NCBI GenBank assembly: GCA_032173965.1
Contig: CM063283.1
Coordinates: 35,689,743-35,753,742 of the forward strand
Origin: Sitta carolinensis
Lineage: Eukaryota > Chordata > Aves > Passeriformes > Sittidae
Direction of reading: 5' to 3'
DNA length: 64,000 bases
Shown: positions 10,961-25,680 of the stretch, piece by piece
How positions within the stretch are numbered: the stretch's first letter is position 1
Layout of the letters: every line of letters starts with the position of its first letter
The notes under the pieces: model-generated
Told to the model about the DNA's origin: nothing
Databases searched by the model: none
Seen by the model: the letters and a program-made list of their open reading frames with translations, nothing else
Program-made: the position numbers and the translations under genes

Positions 10961-13900
10961 AGGAGAGAGCTTATTTTTCCCCACTGTGCCCTTGGACCAG
11001 CACAGAAAACTGATGATATTATGGCATGCCCGTTCAAGGAGGTCATCTGGCAGCACAGTAACTGCTAAAATAGCAAGAGGAATATTTTCCTGCTGGTTTA
11101 GGCCATTTGCCTAGAGATATGCCAGCCCAGGGAAGCAGGGTGGACTGTGTGCCTTAGATGGGGAGAGTCAGAACTGGCTGAGCAGCAGCCATTTGGGCCA
11201 GCTCTGCTGCATCCCAGAATCACACTGTGAGTTTAGTTTGGATCAGGATGCAGAAGCTTTTTTTAAAGTCTTCAAGGCCTAAGGTCCAGCTAGAAATGTG
11301 TTTTTACCTGCCTTTGCAGAAGTGAGAAATTAGAGCTGATGCTAAATATAGGCAAAATAAAGAACACAGTGGAGAATAACAGTACATTTTTAGCTTTCTG
11401 AACTAAGATGTGTGAGAGTATATTGTACTGCTCTGTGCATTCATGTAATATTTGGGGGTTCCCTGCCTATTATAACATGAGGTAGGTATAATTCAGCATG
11501 TCCTATGGCCCAAAATATGCTTTTACTTTGAGAAGAGATAGCATTAATAGCACTGCAATGATCCAGGAATTTTTCTCATTAGTTTTCAAGTTTTATTTCA
11601 AAACAAATGTTTGTTTGGTTTTCCCAGATGTCAGGATCTCAGCTGAGATTCAAAAGATAACTGTAGTTATTTGCATATCAGCACTGATCTTTTTCCTTCA
11701 AACGTACGACAGACTAATTTCTACACCAGTGACACTTGTTCAGCCTGATTCTCTTAGGTAAAGACAAAATGCAGGTATTACATCAATACTTTTCCAAACT
11801 CTTTGTAAATTAGGCTGCAGAGAAAACTACGGAATGAAGAGACCATAGATCTTGTTTCACAGGAACACAGCAGACAGCAAAAGAGGTCGTAATTTATGTC
11901 CTAACTTGGTACTGTCTCAACTAGACAATATTACCAAATGTAATTTTTTGGAAAAAAATATTTTTTTTTTTTAAATAGATAGAATGCAGGTTTATATCCT
12001 TCTTCTGCTGCTAAACTCTGTAGAGAAGAAAAAAACCCAGCAGTTTTCACCAGAAGGAGAAAGCTGTTACTACAGCTTTTTCAGATTTACTGACAACACT
12101 TTATTTACTATAACACAGTTTCAAAATGGAGCCAAACTTCATCAGAGCAAAAATAAAATAAAAAATTAAATACTAGAAGATGCATTTGGTAGTTCTTGCT
12201 CTCTTCATGTTCTAGTTGGTATTTGTCTGCCTTGTTTAATCTAATAAAAAAATCTTACAGTGTTCATATAAGAGTTTTCCACAGTTTGTTTTGATTTTGA
12301 AGCAGTTTTGTTTAAGTGATTCAGTCCTGAACTTTTGAATAACCTGGGAATAATAATTTTCACTGTTTCTTGAAGGGAAAAACATCTTCTTTAATTTTTT
12401 CATGTCCTCTTTGTTCCCCTCCCTTCTGTTAAATGTGTATCCTCAAGCATATAAAAAAGCATATTTTCAGCAAGAAATTTAAAAGCTGTTGCTAGCAGTT
12501 CTGGCAATAACTTTTAATTTCAAAGGCTTCTCTGCCTCCCAGTCAGTGGCTGAGCAAGGAGTCAAAGCAGCTGCCCCTCCTGGGCTGTGTCTATGTCAGA
12601 GCAGACAGGTTCTGCCTTGGGGGAAAATTGGCAAAAATGGTTACTAGAAAGTTGTGCTAAAGAGTGCAAGCTTATAACCTATGTTAAACATTGGGTACCT
12701 CCTAATGTAGTGTAGATCCATTGTAGTGTAAAAGGAGATAATAATTGGTCTGTCAATAGGCATAACCTACTGGAAGAACTTGATGAATAAAAATTTAAAT
12801 TTCTGCCTTAATATAGATTCAAGCTTAGAACAGGACTATCCCTCTGTTATGTATTTCATGGAGACACATTCTAGGTTAGGCACATTTGCCACAACCCTTT
12901 TGCTCTATAAGATCCTGTGATCAACTGTTTGAGGCTTTAACATTATCCATGGCAAACAGAGAAAAATCACAGTGTAGACTTTTGTTTTTAGGCTCTAGAA
13001 AACAAAGCCTTAGGAAAATACAGTCCTTATAATGGTGATACTAAGGATTAGTTTACTTCAACTGAAAATCTATTACACAAATAATATTCAAAGGCCTTTT
13101 GAAATACGGCTTTCTTTTCCTTCCCTATTCCTACAGTGTTTCCAATATTAGGCTTTCTGTTATCTTATTAAACCATGCTTAAAACTTTATCAACCTACTG
13201 TGTAAGCTAAAAAGATAACCAGACATGCCTGCTTAAAGAGACTGAATAGAATTATATGAAACAATTTTTCTGTATAAAACATTTAAAATGCAGACCTTCT
13301 TATTATTTCAAGCTAGTTTGAGTTGAAATAAGTCCTAAACCCATATTTTAATGTAGTATGCCTGTGGATATGATACATATGAATGTATTAAGTGATATGT
13401 AAGTTGCATCCTCCCTTTGTTCTCTGTAATCTCCAAACTTTTGTGTAATAATATCAGGCCTAGGCCCCCAAAACTGAAATAAGAGAGGTCTATATTTAGG
13501 CACACATATTGATGTACAAATTGAGAACCTAGAGATACCTATGCTGAAGGACTCTTCACTTTAGACAGTGCCAATATATTTGTCTTTATTATTTGTAGAC
13601 TGACTAGTGTTGTGTGTCATTCAGGGAGAGGTAGAATACACTTCCAGGTTTACCAGTCTCAGCTTTACACCCCTTGTGAGCTCTTCACCACTGGCTTTTC
13701 CTCTAAACTTCTGAGTAGCTTCAGTCGGTAATATGCCATACAACTAAAACTAAATAAGTGGAATCTCTGCAAGCCTGTTTCATTCATCCATCTAAATACA
13801 GGCATACATTGTCTCCGGCTGGGCAAAATCCAGCTTATGATCAACATTTGATTTCTATTTATGCTCTCAATAAAGCTAAAATAGGAGGTTTATCCCAACA

Positions 13901-16900
13901 GAAAAGGTAATTACTCAGACCTCCCATGGACTATAGGGAGTCAGCAGTGCTGCCTCTAAGAAAACTATGCGAATACAGAAGGGTTTTGCAGAAAACAAAA
14001 AAGTAAAATGTCACAAAAATTATTTAAATTACTAGAATCAAGATCCTGAAAGTTAGTTATCTTGTTTATATGCAATTCCTCTCCATTAAGAAGTTGTTTG
14101 CAGTACAAGTAGGAGGTTATCCATAAAATTTGTCTATGTACTTAGGTGTGCTTCATGATTTATGGTTTCTCTTAGCTTCCTCCAGACTAGGAGCAGGGGG
14201 TTATTAATAGACAAGAATTATTAGTGTGATTTGGGGTTGTATGAGCACAAGTCGATGTTACAGGTGAGGAATGGTATAACAAGTTATTTATCTGAGATTG
14301 TCAAAGACAAAGTTGGTACCATAGCACTAGGTCATTCTGGTTCAACTCTATATTGATATAAATCAAAATAAATTTTGCTAGTGCCAAAAATCCCTGTGCT
14401 AGCATAAAGTGCACTGAAATCAGACCTGGACCTCGTGGGACTGGGGTGGTGGCAAGTACTTTTGACAAATTATTTAATATGTTGCCCAAATCATCTGAGA
14501 TATATATTGACAATGGAACTAGTTGAATCTAGATGTGGGAAGGAAAATTCACAGATTTCAGCTTTGTTTGTGTGGCTTGAAAGTGATTCTCCAGGGTGCA
14601 TCCACTTCTAACTGCTCAGCTGTAAGTCTGAATGAAGGCTGCAGAAACAAAAAGCTGCCTGTGTAGACTAAACCACTTGGCTCCATGCCCTTCTCAGTGT
14701 TTACCCAGGCTGCAGTCTGTTTTAGCAAAAGAAATCAAAGAATAAATATGCTCTAAGGTCTAAAGATTCTCTCAACTATGTAAAATCCAACATAGGGGCT
14801 GGGAAGGGCAGCTGCTCATTTGCATTCCTGGCATCCACTGCTAACGACTGGAAGAAACTGTAAGAAATGTTGGTTTTGAGATGCATTAATGTTTAAAGGA
14901 AAAACACAGCTAACAGAACATTTCTTTTCTTCATTTTTGCACTTTCTGTGCTCTTTAGACACATATTTGAGATGCCCTCATACCAAACATTCCTCATCCA
15001 GCATGTGTGTTTGTTTTTACTATGCTGATCTCTCCAGGCACTTTTTTACAGGTTAAGCTCTGCAAGGCTATATCTTCCTTTGGCCCAGGGTTTTCCTCTC
15101 TCAGACACACTTGATTTTCCCTAGTTACTTAACTTGGGTGTTAATCTCTTAATTTATTTCCCAGTTTATGATGCCTATTCCTTTCTCCTTCCTTTATCCA
15201 AATTGTAAAAAAAAAAAACGGAAATGGCAAAGGTTTCTTTGCAGTAAGATATGTGGCCTTTATATCGCAGAAATTTTTCTTTTCAGATTTTCAATGTTTA
15301 TGAACATATTTGGGCTGTAAGCACCAGCACCTGGAGACCATTTATGTTGACTAGAGGAAGTCTAGTTGAAGGAACTGAGGACAGAACTGGAAGTATGAAT
15401 TGCTACATTTTCCCCATCTCTGCCTGTAGTGACTTCTGGCATATTTTGTCCAAACAGAACTTCCTAATGTTTATAGTATCTTGATAATTATCATATCATA
15501 TCTTCCAGGATTTAGATGGGTAGAAGACAATGGTGCACAGCTCATTTTTTGGACTGGTCCCCAGTTAGATCAACTGAAAGAAATGGAAAGATGAACAGCA
15601 TTTTGTCTGTGTTGGCCAAAGAAAGTCCATGCCACATTTACACCAGTGGTTTTCCTCCAACAGCTAGTCCACATCACAAAGCACAAATATCCCTGTATGC
15701 CTCAGTAGGTCAAAAAGATGGCAATTCCTATTCTCTTCTACTTTAGCAGAAAGTGAGAGACTCTGGTGTTGCATTAAGAAAATATTAGCCTCGATTTCCA
15801 TACTGAGGTGCTGTTGACATCTGATGAAAATTTCAGAACAAAACTGAGCATTTGTTTTCCCTGACATTTGTGCACTTGTTGTCAGCACCCAAACCTATAC
15901 AGACTGGTAGTTTCAGTTATTACCTGAAGCAGCTCTGCTTACATATGGCTTTGCTGCATTGTTTTTGTGGTGGAATTCCTTTGGCCGTAATTCTTCCAGC
16001 AAGCCTCTTTCTCCAGTAGGAAGGCCAAGAAGATGAAATTCACTTGAGGTGAATGGCAAAACCATCATGAACTTTAACAGGGCCATAATTTCAGCACCTA
16101 ATGCCATAAAGCAGCCTTTGGTACAACTAATTTCCTGAATTGCATTTACTGAATATGTGAATATATGGTTTATTCTAAGGTTTCTCAGTGGTTTTTGTAC
16201 AGAAAATACCCGCAGTGGCTTCTATCCTCTTTTTTCTTTCCTCTGTAACAACACAATTTGTTGTGGCAAATAAACAAATTAATTTAAGGGTTTACCTTAA
16301 TAAAGGATATGATAATAATTTTACTAAACTCACAATGACACAAAATCACCACTATTAAGGTTCCATAGGATTCTCCATGCATTAGCAGGTGTAATTTCAC
16401 AATCATAAATCCCCTTATGCTCCAAAAGCAGGACACAGAACTGTCCTTTTCAGTAGAAATACATTTTAGACTCAAGCAGTTGAGTCAAAACAAAGCTAAA
16501 AGTCCTTACCAGCTGCTCTATACATCAGGACCAGTCCTGAAAACGAGCCTTTGTTTTGAAGCTTCATTGACTGGGAATTGAATCAGGACAAGTTCTGCTG
16601 CCCCCAAATCAGAACTTAGAATTTTTCTGAGGAATGACTTACTTCATGAAAATGAGACAGATGTCTCATCTCAAGTTATTTTGTCAGCAGCACCACAAAG
16701 CTGGAAATGCTGTGATTAGTGGAAAGGTAGGAAGCTGATGTGTAGTTAGAGGGAGGATAAAGAAAGTTAAAACTTCTTTAGAATAAGAATAGATGTGGCC
16801 ATTTTTGCATGGAGCAAGTGGGAAGGATGGCACAGGCTGACAAGCAACAGGAGACAAAACTGGCTTGGCAGTGGTGTGAGGTGCATATATGAGGTGACTG

Positions 16901-17944
16901 AGACTAAGCTGTGCCTAAATGAATTTCCAAACTACAGCTGTGGCTCTCCAGATCCTGCCCCTTAGCTGAGAACTGAGAACTTGTTATCCAATAACACTAC
17001 ATTTTTAGCAGTCTCACAATGCGATATATTTAGCATTTTATTGAATAATTGCTTATAACAACATGCAACATTACACATTGCCATGTGTGATACTGCATAC
17101 TACATAGGATGTAGCTATCCTGGGTAGTGTATAATGCATCTAAGTATCAAGAATACCTGATTAAGCACATATAGTTTCCATGTAAAATATAAACTCATCT
17201 AATAAAAATCAGTAGTAAATTCAGCACAGAACATTCAGTAGAAAATAGATTTGAAAAACAAGGTCAGTAAATTTTTACCTGTAAATCACCCAGAGTAAAA
17301 CAAATAATGTTGTTTAACTCTGTAGAGTCAAAGAAAGCATCAGAAAATGAAAGGAGTAACCTGAAAATCAGTTAGCATCTTGTCTGAAAGCACTAATAGA
17401 GTAAACACACTTTTTCTTTCTGAATCATAAAAGCACGTGAAGAAGAAACACCTCACCTGATGTCCACAAAGCTGTCTAGACATGAAATGCAACATTGCTG
17501 CTAGTAAATATATATACCCCTTAATCAAACTACTGCAGGTAGAAACCCACAATTTTATAAGAACACATCAAATTAAATTACAGTGCAGTTTATCAACAGA
17601 CATTCTCTGTGTATCTCTGATTATATTTATTCTGGGTTTATTCTGCTGAGCTGAATCCCACTAATAGTATTCAGGGAAATATCTATTTGCTTGATTTGCG
17701 AGGGGAGTTATTTTTATTCACATTTCAGCTTCCCAATTGCAAATGAAGCTTTATTCAATGAAACCTATTAAAAACACAGAAAGAAACCTCTTCCCTTCCT
17801 GATGGCACATTCTGGCTCTGTCTCACCCACAGGGTAATGCACAACACAGGCATGTACAGACAGGGTGGTGTGTGCCGATAGATTTGGTGGCTTGTGTGTA
17901 TTAGAGACAAGGTTTTATAAACTTGTGCTTTCAACTGAAGACTA
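10961..17944. other. Unannotated non-coding sequence
   Basis: Long AT-rich stretch with only short chance frames of fewer than 90 codons. I see no recognisable transposon, RNA gene or CpG-rich segment. It contains a 12-base A run near 15208-15219. Confidence 0.6.
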
Positions 17945-17958
17945 GCTTTCTAGAAAGC
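17945..17958. repeat. Perfect 14-bp palindrome
   Basis: gctttctagaaagc equals its own reverse complement. Palindromes of this size are expected occasionally by chance in 64 kb. Confidence 0.8.
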
Positions 17959-20186
17959 AGACTGGACCAAAATGTGCTCTAAGCCAAGCTGCACAAGGTT
18001 TCATGTGGGCAGGTCAGAAGGTTGTGCCAGATCTAAAGTTGCAGGTTAGTTTATCTGTCTTTTTGGTAGGCTCTTAGGAGACAACTTATGTTTATTAGAC
18101 CCTGGCTGAGGTACACACAATGGTATCTGGAAGATATTATGCCAGTATTCTTAAAAGAGCCAAATAAAATGAAACTAACTGAATTGCAGTTTATTTATTT
18201 AACCCTCCTGGTCTTACTTCACAGTGTGCAAAACAAGGTAGAAAAAGGAGGCAGTTGCAGGCCCACCCTCAGCTGTGGCAACCACCCAAGCATGTTCATG
18301 GGACTAAGGGGTGGAAATCGTGTTTCCTGATGCCTTAAAGAAGAAACTCCTGTGGCTAAGGTGGCATTTGCAGTGAGGGTTGGTGTGGCCCTTAAAATCA
18401 TCTCTGTGCTTGTACTTCTTCAGGGCTAACCTTGGCCACAGCCCACCTTTGAGCTGAGGGCAGGTGGCTGCTGTGAGCAGAGGTGGCACATCCAGCTCTT
18501 GAAACAGCCCTGGTTCAGGCTGCTAAAATGTGAGATGTTTATAGTCTGGGGGAGATTTATGATGATGTGTTTGTAATTTATGAGGTTTCTTCCCTTCTTT
18601 TCCTCTCCCTCTCTCCCCCTCACCCACCCTCCCACCTTCTGTCACTGGCTACATTTTAAATTTTTGATGTGATTCTCAGTCATTCTCATGCCAGGATATA
18701 AATCACTTACCTACCAGCAGCTATTCACGTGTCTGCAGCAAAGTGCTTTCTGTGTGGTAATTTGAAAGGCAATGAGGGAAAACTGGTACAGATCAATAAT
18801 GTAGGATTTTTGGGGTGTTTAGCACAGAAAATGGAATGAAGGATATTCTTTGAGGATAAAACATCTGCTACAGCCCATTACAAAGAGAAGAACCAAGATT
18901 TAATGGGGAGTCTGGCACGTGGCACTGTTATCGCCCTAACTAAATAAAGAATATGTGTTTACAAGGAATACATTAATGCTTGATGAGGCATGGATGGCAC
19001 CATAAAATATCAGTTGCTTCATGTATTTATGAGGTGAACAGTGACTTTTCTACATTTTGTAGAAAAGTTTGTCTTGCATTAAAAACCTCATGATGACAAA
19101 TTTTATAGCCACAAACACCAAGGACATTGAAGAAGACACAGATAGAGACTGCAGAGCCTATAAGGAAATACATTGTATGAAAAACAATGTTATTGCTGTA
19201 TTGTGCTTTGGACTTCTTATTTTCCCCCTGTGGGCCTGAGGTGAGCAAACATAAACTTGGCCTTCCCAGGAGAATCAAGCAAAGCAGCAGCGCTCTCCCC
19301 TACGCTGCAGGAGTTACCCCTTCTGTCTCTGAGATTTGTCCTCTGGCAACCCAAGTGTGAGGCCCCTACTGCCACCACCACTGCCCTGGCTAAAACCAAC
19401 CCAAATCTTCCTGGTTCCCTTCCACAAGAGGTGAGTCCTGAGATGCCTCCTTGGAGCAGTACAGGAAAAGGTAGTGTGGTTAATGGATGCTCTTAGAAGA
19501 AATAACCTACATTCAGAACACCTATGTTAAGGTTATTTCTGCTTTTACAGTGTAATATTTTTAGTCTTTAAAAAGAGCTAAGAAGAAAGCTTTCTTAGTT
19601 GAGACAACATTTCTTAAACAGTCTATAAGGGAACATTAGATTACATCTCTACCCAACCTGCAAAGAAAAGCCCTTTATGAAACTACTTTTATTTTTCCTG
19701 GGTTTTGGAGGTGATAACAGGAGAAGGATTTTGAAAAGAATAATGTTGGCAGCTTTATGCTGTGCAACCTCACAGCGTTTTGCTTCCACAACATTCTAGT
19801 GGAGTGCCATGCATTTGCTTCTTTTTTAGGGTGGAAGTAAAGTTTATTATTGTAACCCTTTTCTTACTCTAAGAAATGGGTTCCCTAAGCTAACATGGCA
19901 TGTAGTTTCTAGAATACTGTTGAATAAGGGATACAAAATATTTCACTTGACACTTCATATTGCCCCTGATTGCCAGCTTGAAAATTGCAACAGCAGTGAC
20001 AGAAGCTGAAATACCCATTCTGCTGGCCTGATTCATAGGAAAACAATATATTTTTGTTCAAGCTGTCACAGCAAAATCCCCTTGAAATGGTTACTCAACA
20101 TGACTGGATTGCTGAGTCAGGTCCTCTTTGAATAAAAGTCTTTAACTTTCAGAAGAACTCAAGGAGTATGGTTTCATCATTTTAGC

Positions 20187-20206
20187 AAAAAAAAAAAAAA
20201 AAAAAA
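20187..20206. repeat. Poly-A run, 20 bases
   Basis: Uninterrupted A20. The nearest AATAAA (around 20130) is more than 50 bases upstream, which is far for a retroposed tail. Confidence 0.9.
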
Positions 20207-21685
20207 TGCCAATGGAGAAAAGATTAATTTTCCCATCTCTTGTTGAATACTTGAAGACTTTTATGATTCAGTATGTTTTATGAGCTGCTTTTCCAGGGGT
20301 GCTGGCAGAAAACAGGGTAATCACTCTTTCACCATCATGTCAGCCTTATTTTAACTGGCCTCCCCTGACTTTTGGGAAAATGAGGAGCAATTGGAGCCAT
20401 CAACCAACTCAGTTTGCATATACCTCTGTCTGGTACCTGACCTCACCAGTCCACCTGCTTTATCGACTTTACAGCACACATGGGCCCCATCAAATTATTC
20501 TGGGAGGTAGCTGGGAAAAGCATGGAATAACTTTGTCCTTTGAGTGGAGGAGGCAGGAGTCCTTCTGGCAGCTCAGCCAGCAGAACTAGCGATTTTCAAC
20601 TTGCTGTGTTTTCTGCTGGTGGCTGTCTGGATTGTAAGCTGGCAGTAAAACCCTGCCCTTCCCCTCCCACCTCTCCTGTACCTGCTCCGTTTTATATGTT
20701 TTTATATGATGGTGAGATAGAGATAAAATATATGATAATTTTTTAAGTTGTCCAAGCCAGTATCTACTGTTCACTCATCCAAAAAAAATGCTTCATACAT
20801 ATACTCTGTGCATATATATCTCCTTTGTTCTCTGAAAGGGATGCAGGCGCACAAATATAAATCTCCAGTACCCTCCTAAATGACTTATGCAGTCAAGCTG
20901 TCCCTGGGTGAATTGACAGAAAGGAGCCTAAGAGCTCACTTTCCCTTTTCCATTCCCTTCTAGAGTAGTTCCTGGGTTATCCTTCCCTCTGCGTTCAGAC
21001 ACTTGACATCAAAATAATTTTATCATCCATCAACAAATATACATTTTGAGTCTTAAACGCTGCTGTTTGGGTCAGCCTAGAAATATCTCCTTCTGCCTCT
21101 AATCACAACCTGTGACAGATGCTGGGGGAAAGGGTGACAGGATAAGGATGTGAACAGAGTGACCTTGAATTTGCTATACTTTTCAGCTCACAGAAATCAG
21201 CTGCTTTGGGGCTTTGAAGATGAGAGCTGCATGCAGATGATTATACAGAGGTGCCAGCTATCTGATGTGAACTCAGTCAATCACTTTCTAAACCCTTTTT
21301 CCTGTGGTGTCTCTTTCCACAGGCTGTCAGCGAATGCCAGGATGTTACTCCATGCTGTACAGGAAAACGTTTTCTTCTGCTTGCTTTTAAAATTGCTCTT
21401 GATAAATTCACTGGGAACTCTTTAGTTCTTATTTTATGAGAAATAATAAGTCTCATCACTTATTTGATCTGTTCCATAGCACTTAGGATTTTGCAAACCT
21501 TTGTCATATGCTTCACATAATCTGCTGGGATGAGCCTATATATGGCAGCTGCTTCATTCTCTGATGATCCATATTGCCCCTCTCCCCACCTTTCATAGCT
21601 CTGTTAGACTGCTTTGGAAATGAGGTGACAAGAGTGATTGCCCTATAAAATTACACAGAGACATAATGATGGGGTTTTGTTCTCC

Positions 21686-21711
21686 TTTTTTTTTTTTTTT
21701 TTTTTTTTTTT
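21686..21711. repeat. Poly-T run, 26 bases
   Basis: Uninterrupted T26, the longest homopolymer I found in the window. No polyadenylation signal is visible just upstream on the minus strand. Confidence 0.9.
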
Positions 21712-22895
21712 GTCTACTGTGTAATGTTGCAATGCAAACTATGAATCTGAGCAGACTTGCCTAATACCAGATATCCAGCCCAAACAGGCTTCAGTGACTT
21801 ATGTTTTTTAGTAACTATTTTAATGATGCTAGCTTTTCCTTACAGAATAGAAACTGATTGGCTTTTGTTTGGTTCTTTAGCTTATACCTAAAATATAGCA
21901 CCAAGAAAAGAAAGAAATAAAAACACTTAGATATGTTCTAATTGTGATTCTTAGTTTTCTGATGTGATGGAGCTCAAATTTGCAGCCTGAATGAGTTGTA
22001 CTGTGTTGAATTTAACGTCTTCAACTGTTCCAGAGCTAAACATGACTCATTCCAGACCCCAGGAAAGTGTAATTATATGGAATAAAGCCCAGATTTGAAG
22101 GGGAAGATGGAAAACTTGTTCTTAAACCATTTGTTGAAAGCTGAGTAGAGTTTGAAACATTAAGAGGTGCTCCCAAAGAAGATGGATTAGTGACCAGAAT
22201 TTAAGAAAAGCAGTCAGATGTGAATAATAAATTGCATTTGTTCAAGGTTCTGTACTTTTTCACATGGGCACTTACACAATACAATATAAAACTATATATA
22301 TGAGGTAAAGTTTCCAGACTTTTTTCCTTTACTTTTTGTATGTGTCTTATAGGCAGAATGAATGTGACGAGTTTTGTCCAGCTGTGCACATCCATATAGC
22401 AGTGCAGCTCCAAGTGTCACACACAATTTGTAGTGTAGTATTTATAGGCAATATGCAAAATATTAACTCAGGGGCCATCAACCCTGGCTGGGCCCATTAG
22501 CATGAGAGCTGAGCCAGCAACCACTGCCAGTGACATCACACTCTGCTCTGCCTGTCAGTCTGGCAGAACAAGGTTTTACTTTTCTGTTGTTCATTGTCAG
22601 GAGCAAAGACATTGCTGCCTGCAGGCTGGGGTGGGGACCAGGAGCCAGGGACCATAATCTTTGTGCCTGTGACTAATGAGGCATGTGCCTGTGCACTGGC
22701 AAAGATCACATTCACAAAATATGTATTTAGTTCCTTTTCCATGCCATCAAGGATTAAGGAGAAGTCTTACTGACTGTATGTGATCCAGCTGTTTCAGATG
22801 GCTGGATTCTGAGCTCTTGCTGCTTAGAAAGAGTGTTAGGCAGCAGGTCTGCACCTGGGATGTCTGCTTTTGAGATCCAGAGATAAGACAGCAGT

Positions 22896-22960
22896 CCTAA
22901 GTCTAGAGAGTTTGAAAATTAGAATTTGAATCCAAGTCTGGAGGATTTGAAAATTGGATG
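22896..22960 (+). repeat. Two-copy imperfect tandem duplication, period 35
   Basis: The unit beginning ccTAAGTCTAGAG at 22896 recurs from 22931 as tccAAGTCTGGAG. Both are followed by a shared 'tttgaaaatt' block in the same register. The second copy is slightly truncated and differs at a few positions. Confidence 0.7.
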
Positions 22961-25025
22961 CAATGTAACAGCATTTCAGACAATTTTTTTTTAAATTTTG
23001 CCATTTTTTTTTCTGGTGTAAATTAATGACACTTCCAATAACCAACTGTGATTGTTTGTTTTAATATTTTTAAATTATTTTAATGGAAAAGTAAGCTTCC
23101 CCATGGAAAACATGGTAATTTCTTTTAAAGAATTCTCTGTGCTTGAAATCCATGAAGGTTTTTGTTAAAAGTATTTTAGAAGAGTCTTTCAAAGAAAGTT
23201 GAAAACAATCCAACAACCTGTCTAATTTTCTGACCAGTACTACTTCATGAATTTAGAGAGCACTGAGGGCCCTTTGAGAACACCCCACAGATTTCTCCTG
23301 TTTGCTTCTATGTAGGATTATGTCTATTTTGTTTGATATTGCATGAACTCTTTCCTCATAGTAGCTACCATTTCTTTATATATCCTTGAAGTGAATTAAG
23401 TCAGAGACCATTTTTAATGAAAATGTGCTTGCAAATATAGAATGGCTAGAAAAATAACAACTTAATAGATTTTGTACACAGTGGATCAACATATTAAAAA
23501 TGCACCATTGCACTTTGCATGACATTTAATATTTCACATAAAGTATCCTAATATTTTGGCTGTTCTGTTTCTCTCTGTTTCCCTTACTGCTAGACAGGAC
23601 TAAAGTATGTCAGATAAAAAGTGGTAAAGATGATAATAATTGATGAAATATTGATAAAGAAAGAAATAAAATTAGTTTCATTTTTCCAGTTTCTTTACTG
23701 AATGTTTATGTCTCTCTTCCCAAGTACCATGAAATGTTAACAATGCCAGAAGTCTTACTGTGATAACTTGATTTGACATCTCTCTATATTTTGACTCTGG
23801 CTGTGATCTGAAGATCTGAACTCATAGATTAGTAAAATCTAGAGGTGGAGTGCATGTGGAGATAACATCTGTTTGCCACCAACATGTCTTTTAAAGGGTA
23901 ATCCCTTACGCATGGAGCTGAGTGGGGCTGTATTTCACGACATCTCTTACTGTGACTGCTGATCATGTACACATACCTCAAGCTAATTTTAAATGCCTCA
24001 TTTGAATAGGGCTACTAGCAAAGCACAAAAAATTTGTTGTTCAGCACAGGCTGAACCACCATAATGTTATTCTCAGTGACTGGGTACTTTTTGCTACCAG
24101 ACAGAGCCAGTTTAAAAGAAGGTTGAATGTTTAAAAAAGTCCAAATGTATTTCAGTTGTTTTTGACCACTGCAGTTGAGGATCCTAACTAGCACAAAAGT
24201 CAACTAAAAAACTCTATAAATAGAAAAATTTACAGAGATACAGATATCTCTGTTCTTACAGAGATACTATGTAACTATGTTGATGTCCAAAATGCCACTT
24301 TCACTGCCTGCCTCCTGTAAATACGTTAAAGACCTGATTCTTCATTCCTTTGTATGACTTAGTGGAGTTGCTCATTATATATTTTTGTCTACAGCAGATA
24401 AGAAACAGGCATCAGTACTTTTGTCATGTGGCTACATTGGGTGTCCCAGGATGTCATCCTTCTCCAACTGATGTCACAAGAAAGCAAAATACTTGTGAAG
24501 GAACTGAGCAACTTTTGTTGACAAGTTTGTCCCATGTAGTTTCACCAGTTGGAAAATAGCGCTTCGTTTCTCTTTTTCCTCACCCTCCCTCCATGCCTGG
24601 TCTTTTTAATCTCTAGAAAGATCTTTGACCAAAAATTCTTGCTGAAAAATCTTGGAAGCTTCATGCCTTTCTACAGGCATTGAGACCATATTTCTTTAGC
24701 TGCTTACAGTTCTTCCTCTGGAACTGGTTGTTTCAGAACGGCCTCCTAATTTTTCCACATTATTTTTGTGGAAAAACAAAGGGGCAATTTCCACCTCTCT
24801 GCCCTCTCAATACTCTTCACAGAAACTGCGTTTATGACCTTGTTCATCAACTCTTGTTTATCAACTCATCTTCCTGCCTACAGGTCTGACATTGTGGAGG
24901 AGTGGAAATAAGCTGAAGGGAACATTATTTCTCCTTCCACCATGTGGATAGGGGTATCTCTGCACACACAGATTTTCTCTCTGTCTTTGCTTTCATACAG
25001 CAGGGTCACATGAAAAAAGAATAAC

Positions 25026-25680
25026 TTAGGTTGAAGATACATCTGCCTCTAGTTCAACCTCCTGCTCGAAGAAGGACCATTTCTAAGGACCAGCTTCAAA
25101 GATTTTTGTGCTCTCCCATGAGGTAGTTATAGACAGCAATAACCTCTTTTTCCTGAAGGCAAACAGTTCCAAGTCTCAGAGTTTCTCCTCATATATCATG
25201 TGCTTCAGCCCTCAGCCAGGCTGGTCACCTCTGCTGTGCTCACTTCAGAGTGCCCATGTCTCCCTCACACCGAGGAGCCCAGAAGTGGACTCAACACTCC
25301 AGATGCATCTTGCCTGGATTGAGCAGAGGAAAAAGACCACCTCCTGAGATGTACTGGCCAACCCCCCCAGTAATGTAGCCCAAGGTGTTGGCTTTCCTTT
25401 ACACAAGGAGACATTAATAGTCAACGTGGTATCCAAAAATATCTCCTTGTCCTTCTTTGCAAACTGTTTTCCTGCTGGGGGATCCCCAGTGTGTTTTGTA
25501 GCATGGACTTATTCCTCCCTAATATTCCTCCCTAACAGCTTTGCATTTGACTTTCATAAGGTTCCTGCCTGACTGCTTTCCTAGCTGGCTAAGATTCCTG
25601 AGAGGAAGTCCTGCCTCCCAGTATACTGACCACTTCCCCAAGTACCCAACTATGATGTTATCTGTGAGCTCCTAATTTCT
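25026..25680 (-). mobile_element. CR1 LINE 3' fragment, old copy
   Basis: Read on the plus strand, this is a diverged reverse complement of avian CR1. The left edge has 'ggttgaag...tagttcaacctcctgctc', which is the CR1 3' untranslated end inverted. Further right come blocks equivalent to 'cccagaagtggactcaacactccagatg', then 'aggagacattaatagtcaac' and 'atatctccttgtcc', which track the C-terminal part of the reverse-transcriptase open frame upward toward its 5' side. No long open frame survives. CR1 is the dominant non-LTR retrotransposon of birds and is usually 5'-truncated, as here. The many substitutions suggest an older insertion than the copies at 46.8 and 61 kb. Confidence 0.75.

Larger units (their letters stand above)
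17959..25025. other. Unannotated non-coding sequence with homopolymer runs
   Basis: No gene or named transposon recognised. It contains a 36-base pure pyrimidine stretch (18586-18621), a 20-base A run (20187-20206), a 26-base T run (21686-21711) and a short imperfect tandem duplication at 22896-22960. No AATAAA lies at the usual 10-30 bases before the A run or, read on the minus strand, before the T run. I therefore do not read either as the tail of a processed pseudogene. Confidence 0.6.

Noticed and set aside
20131..20206. Processed pseudogene ending in A20
   Set aside because: AATAAA lies more than 50 bases before the A run, no upstream coding similarity was seen, and no flanking duplication was found.
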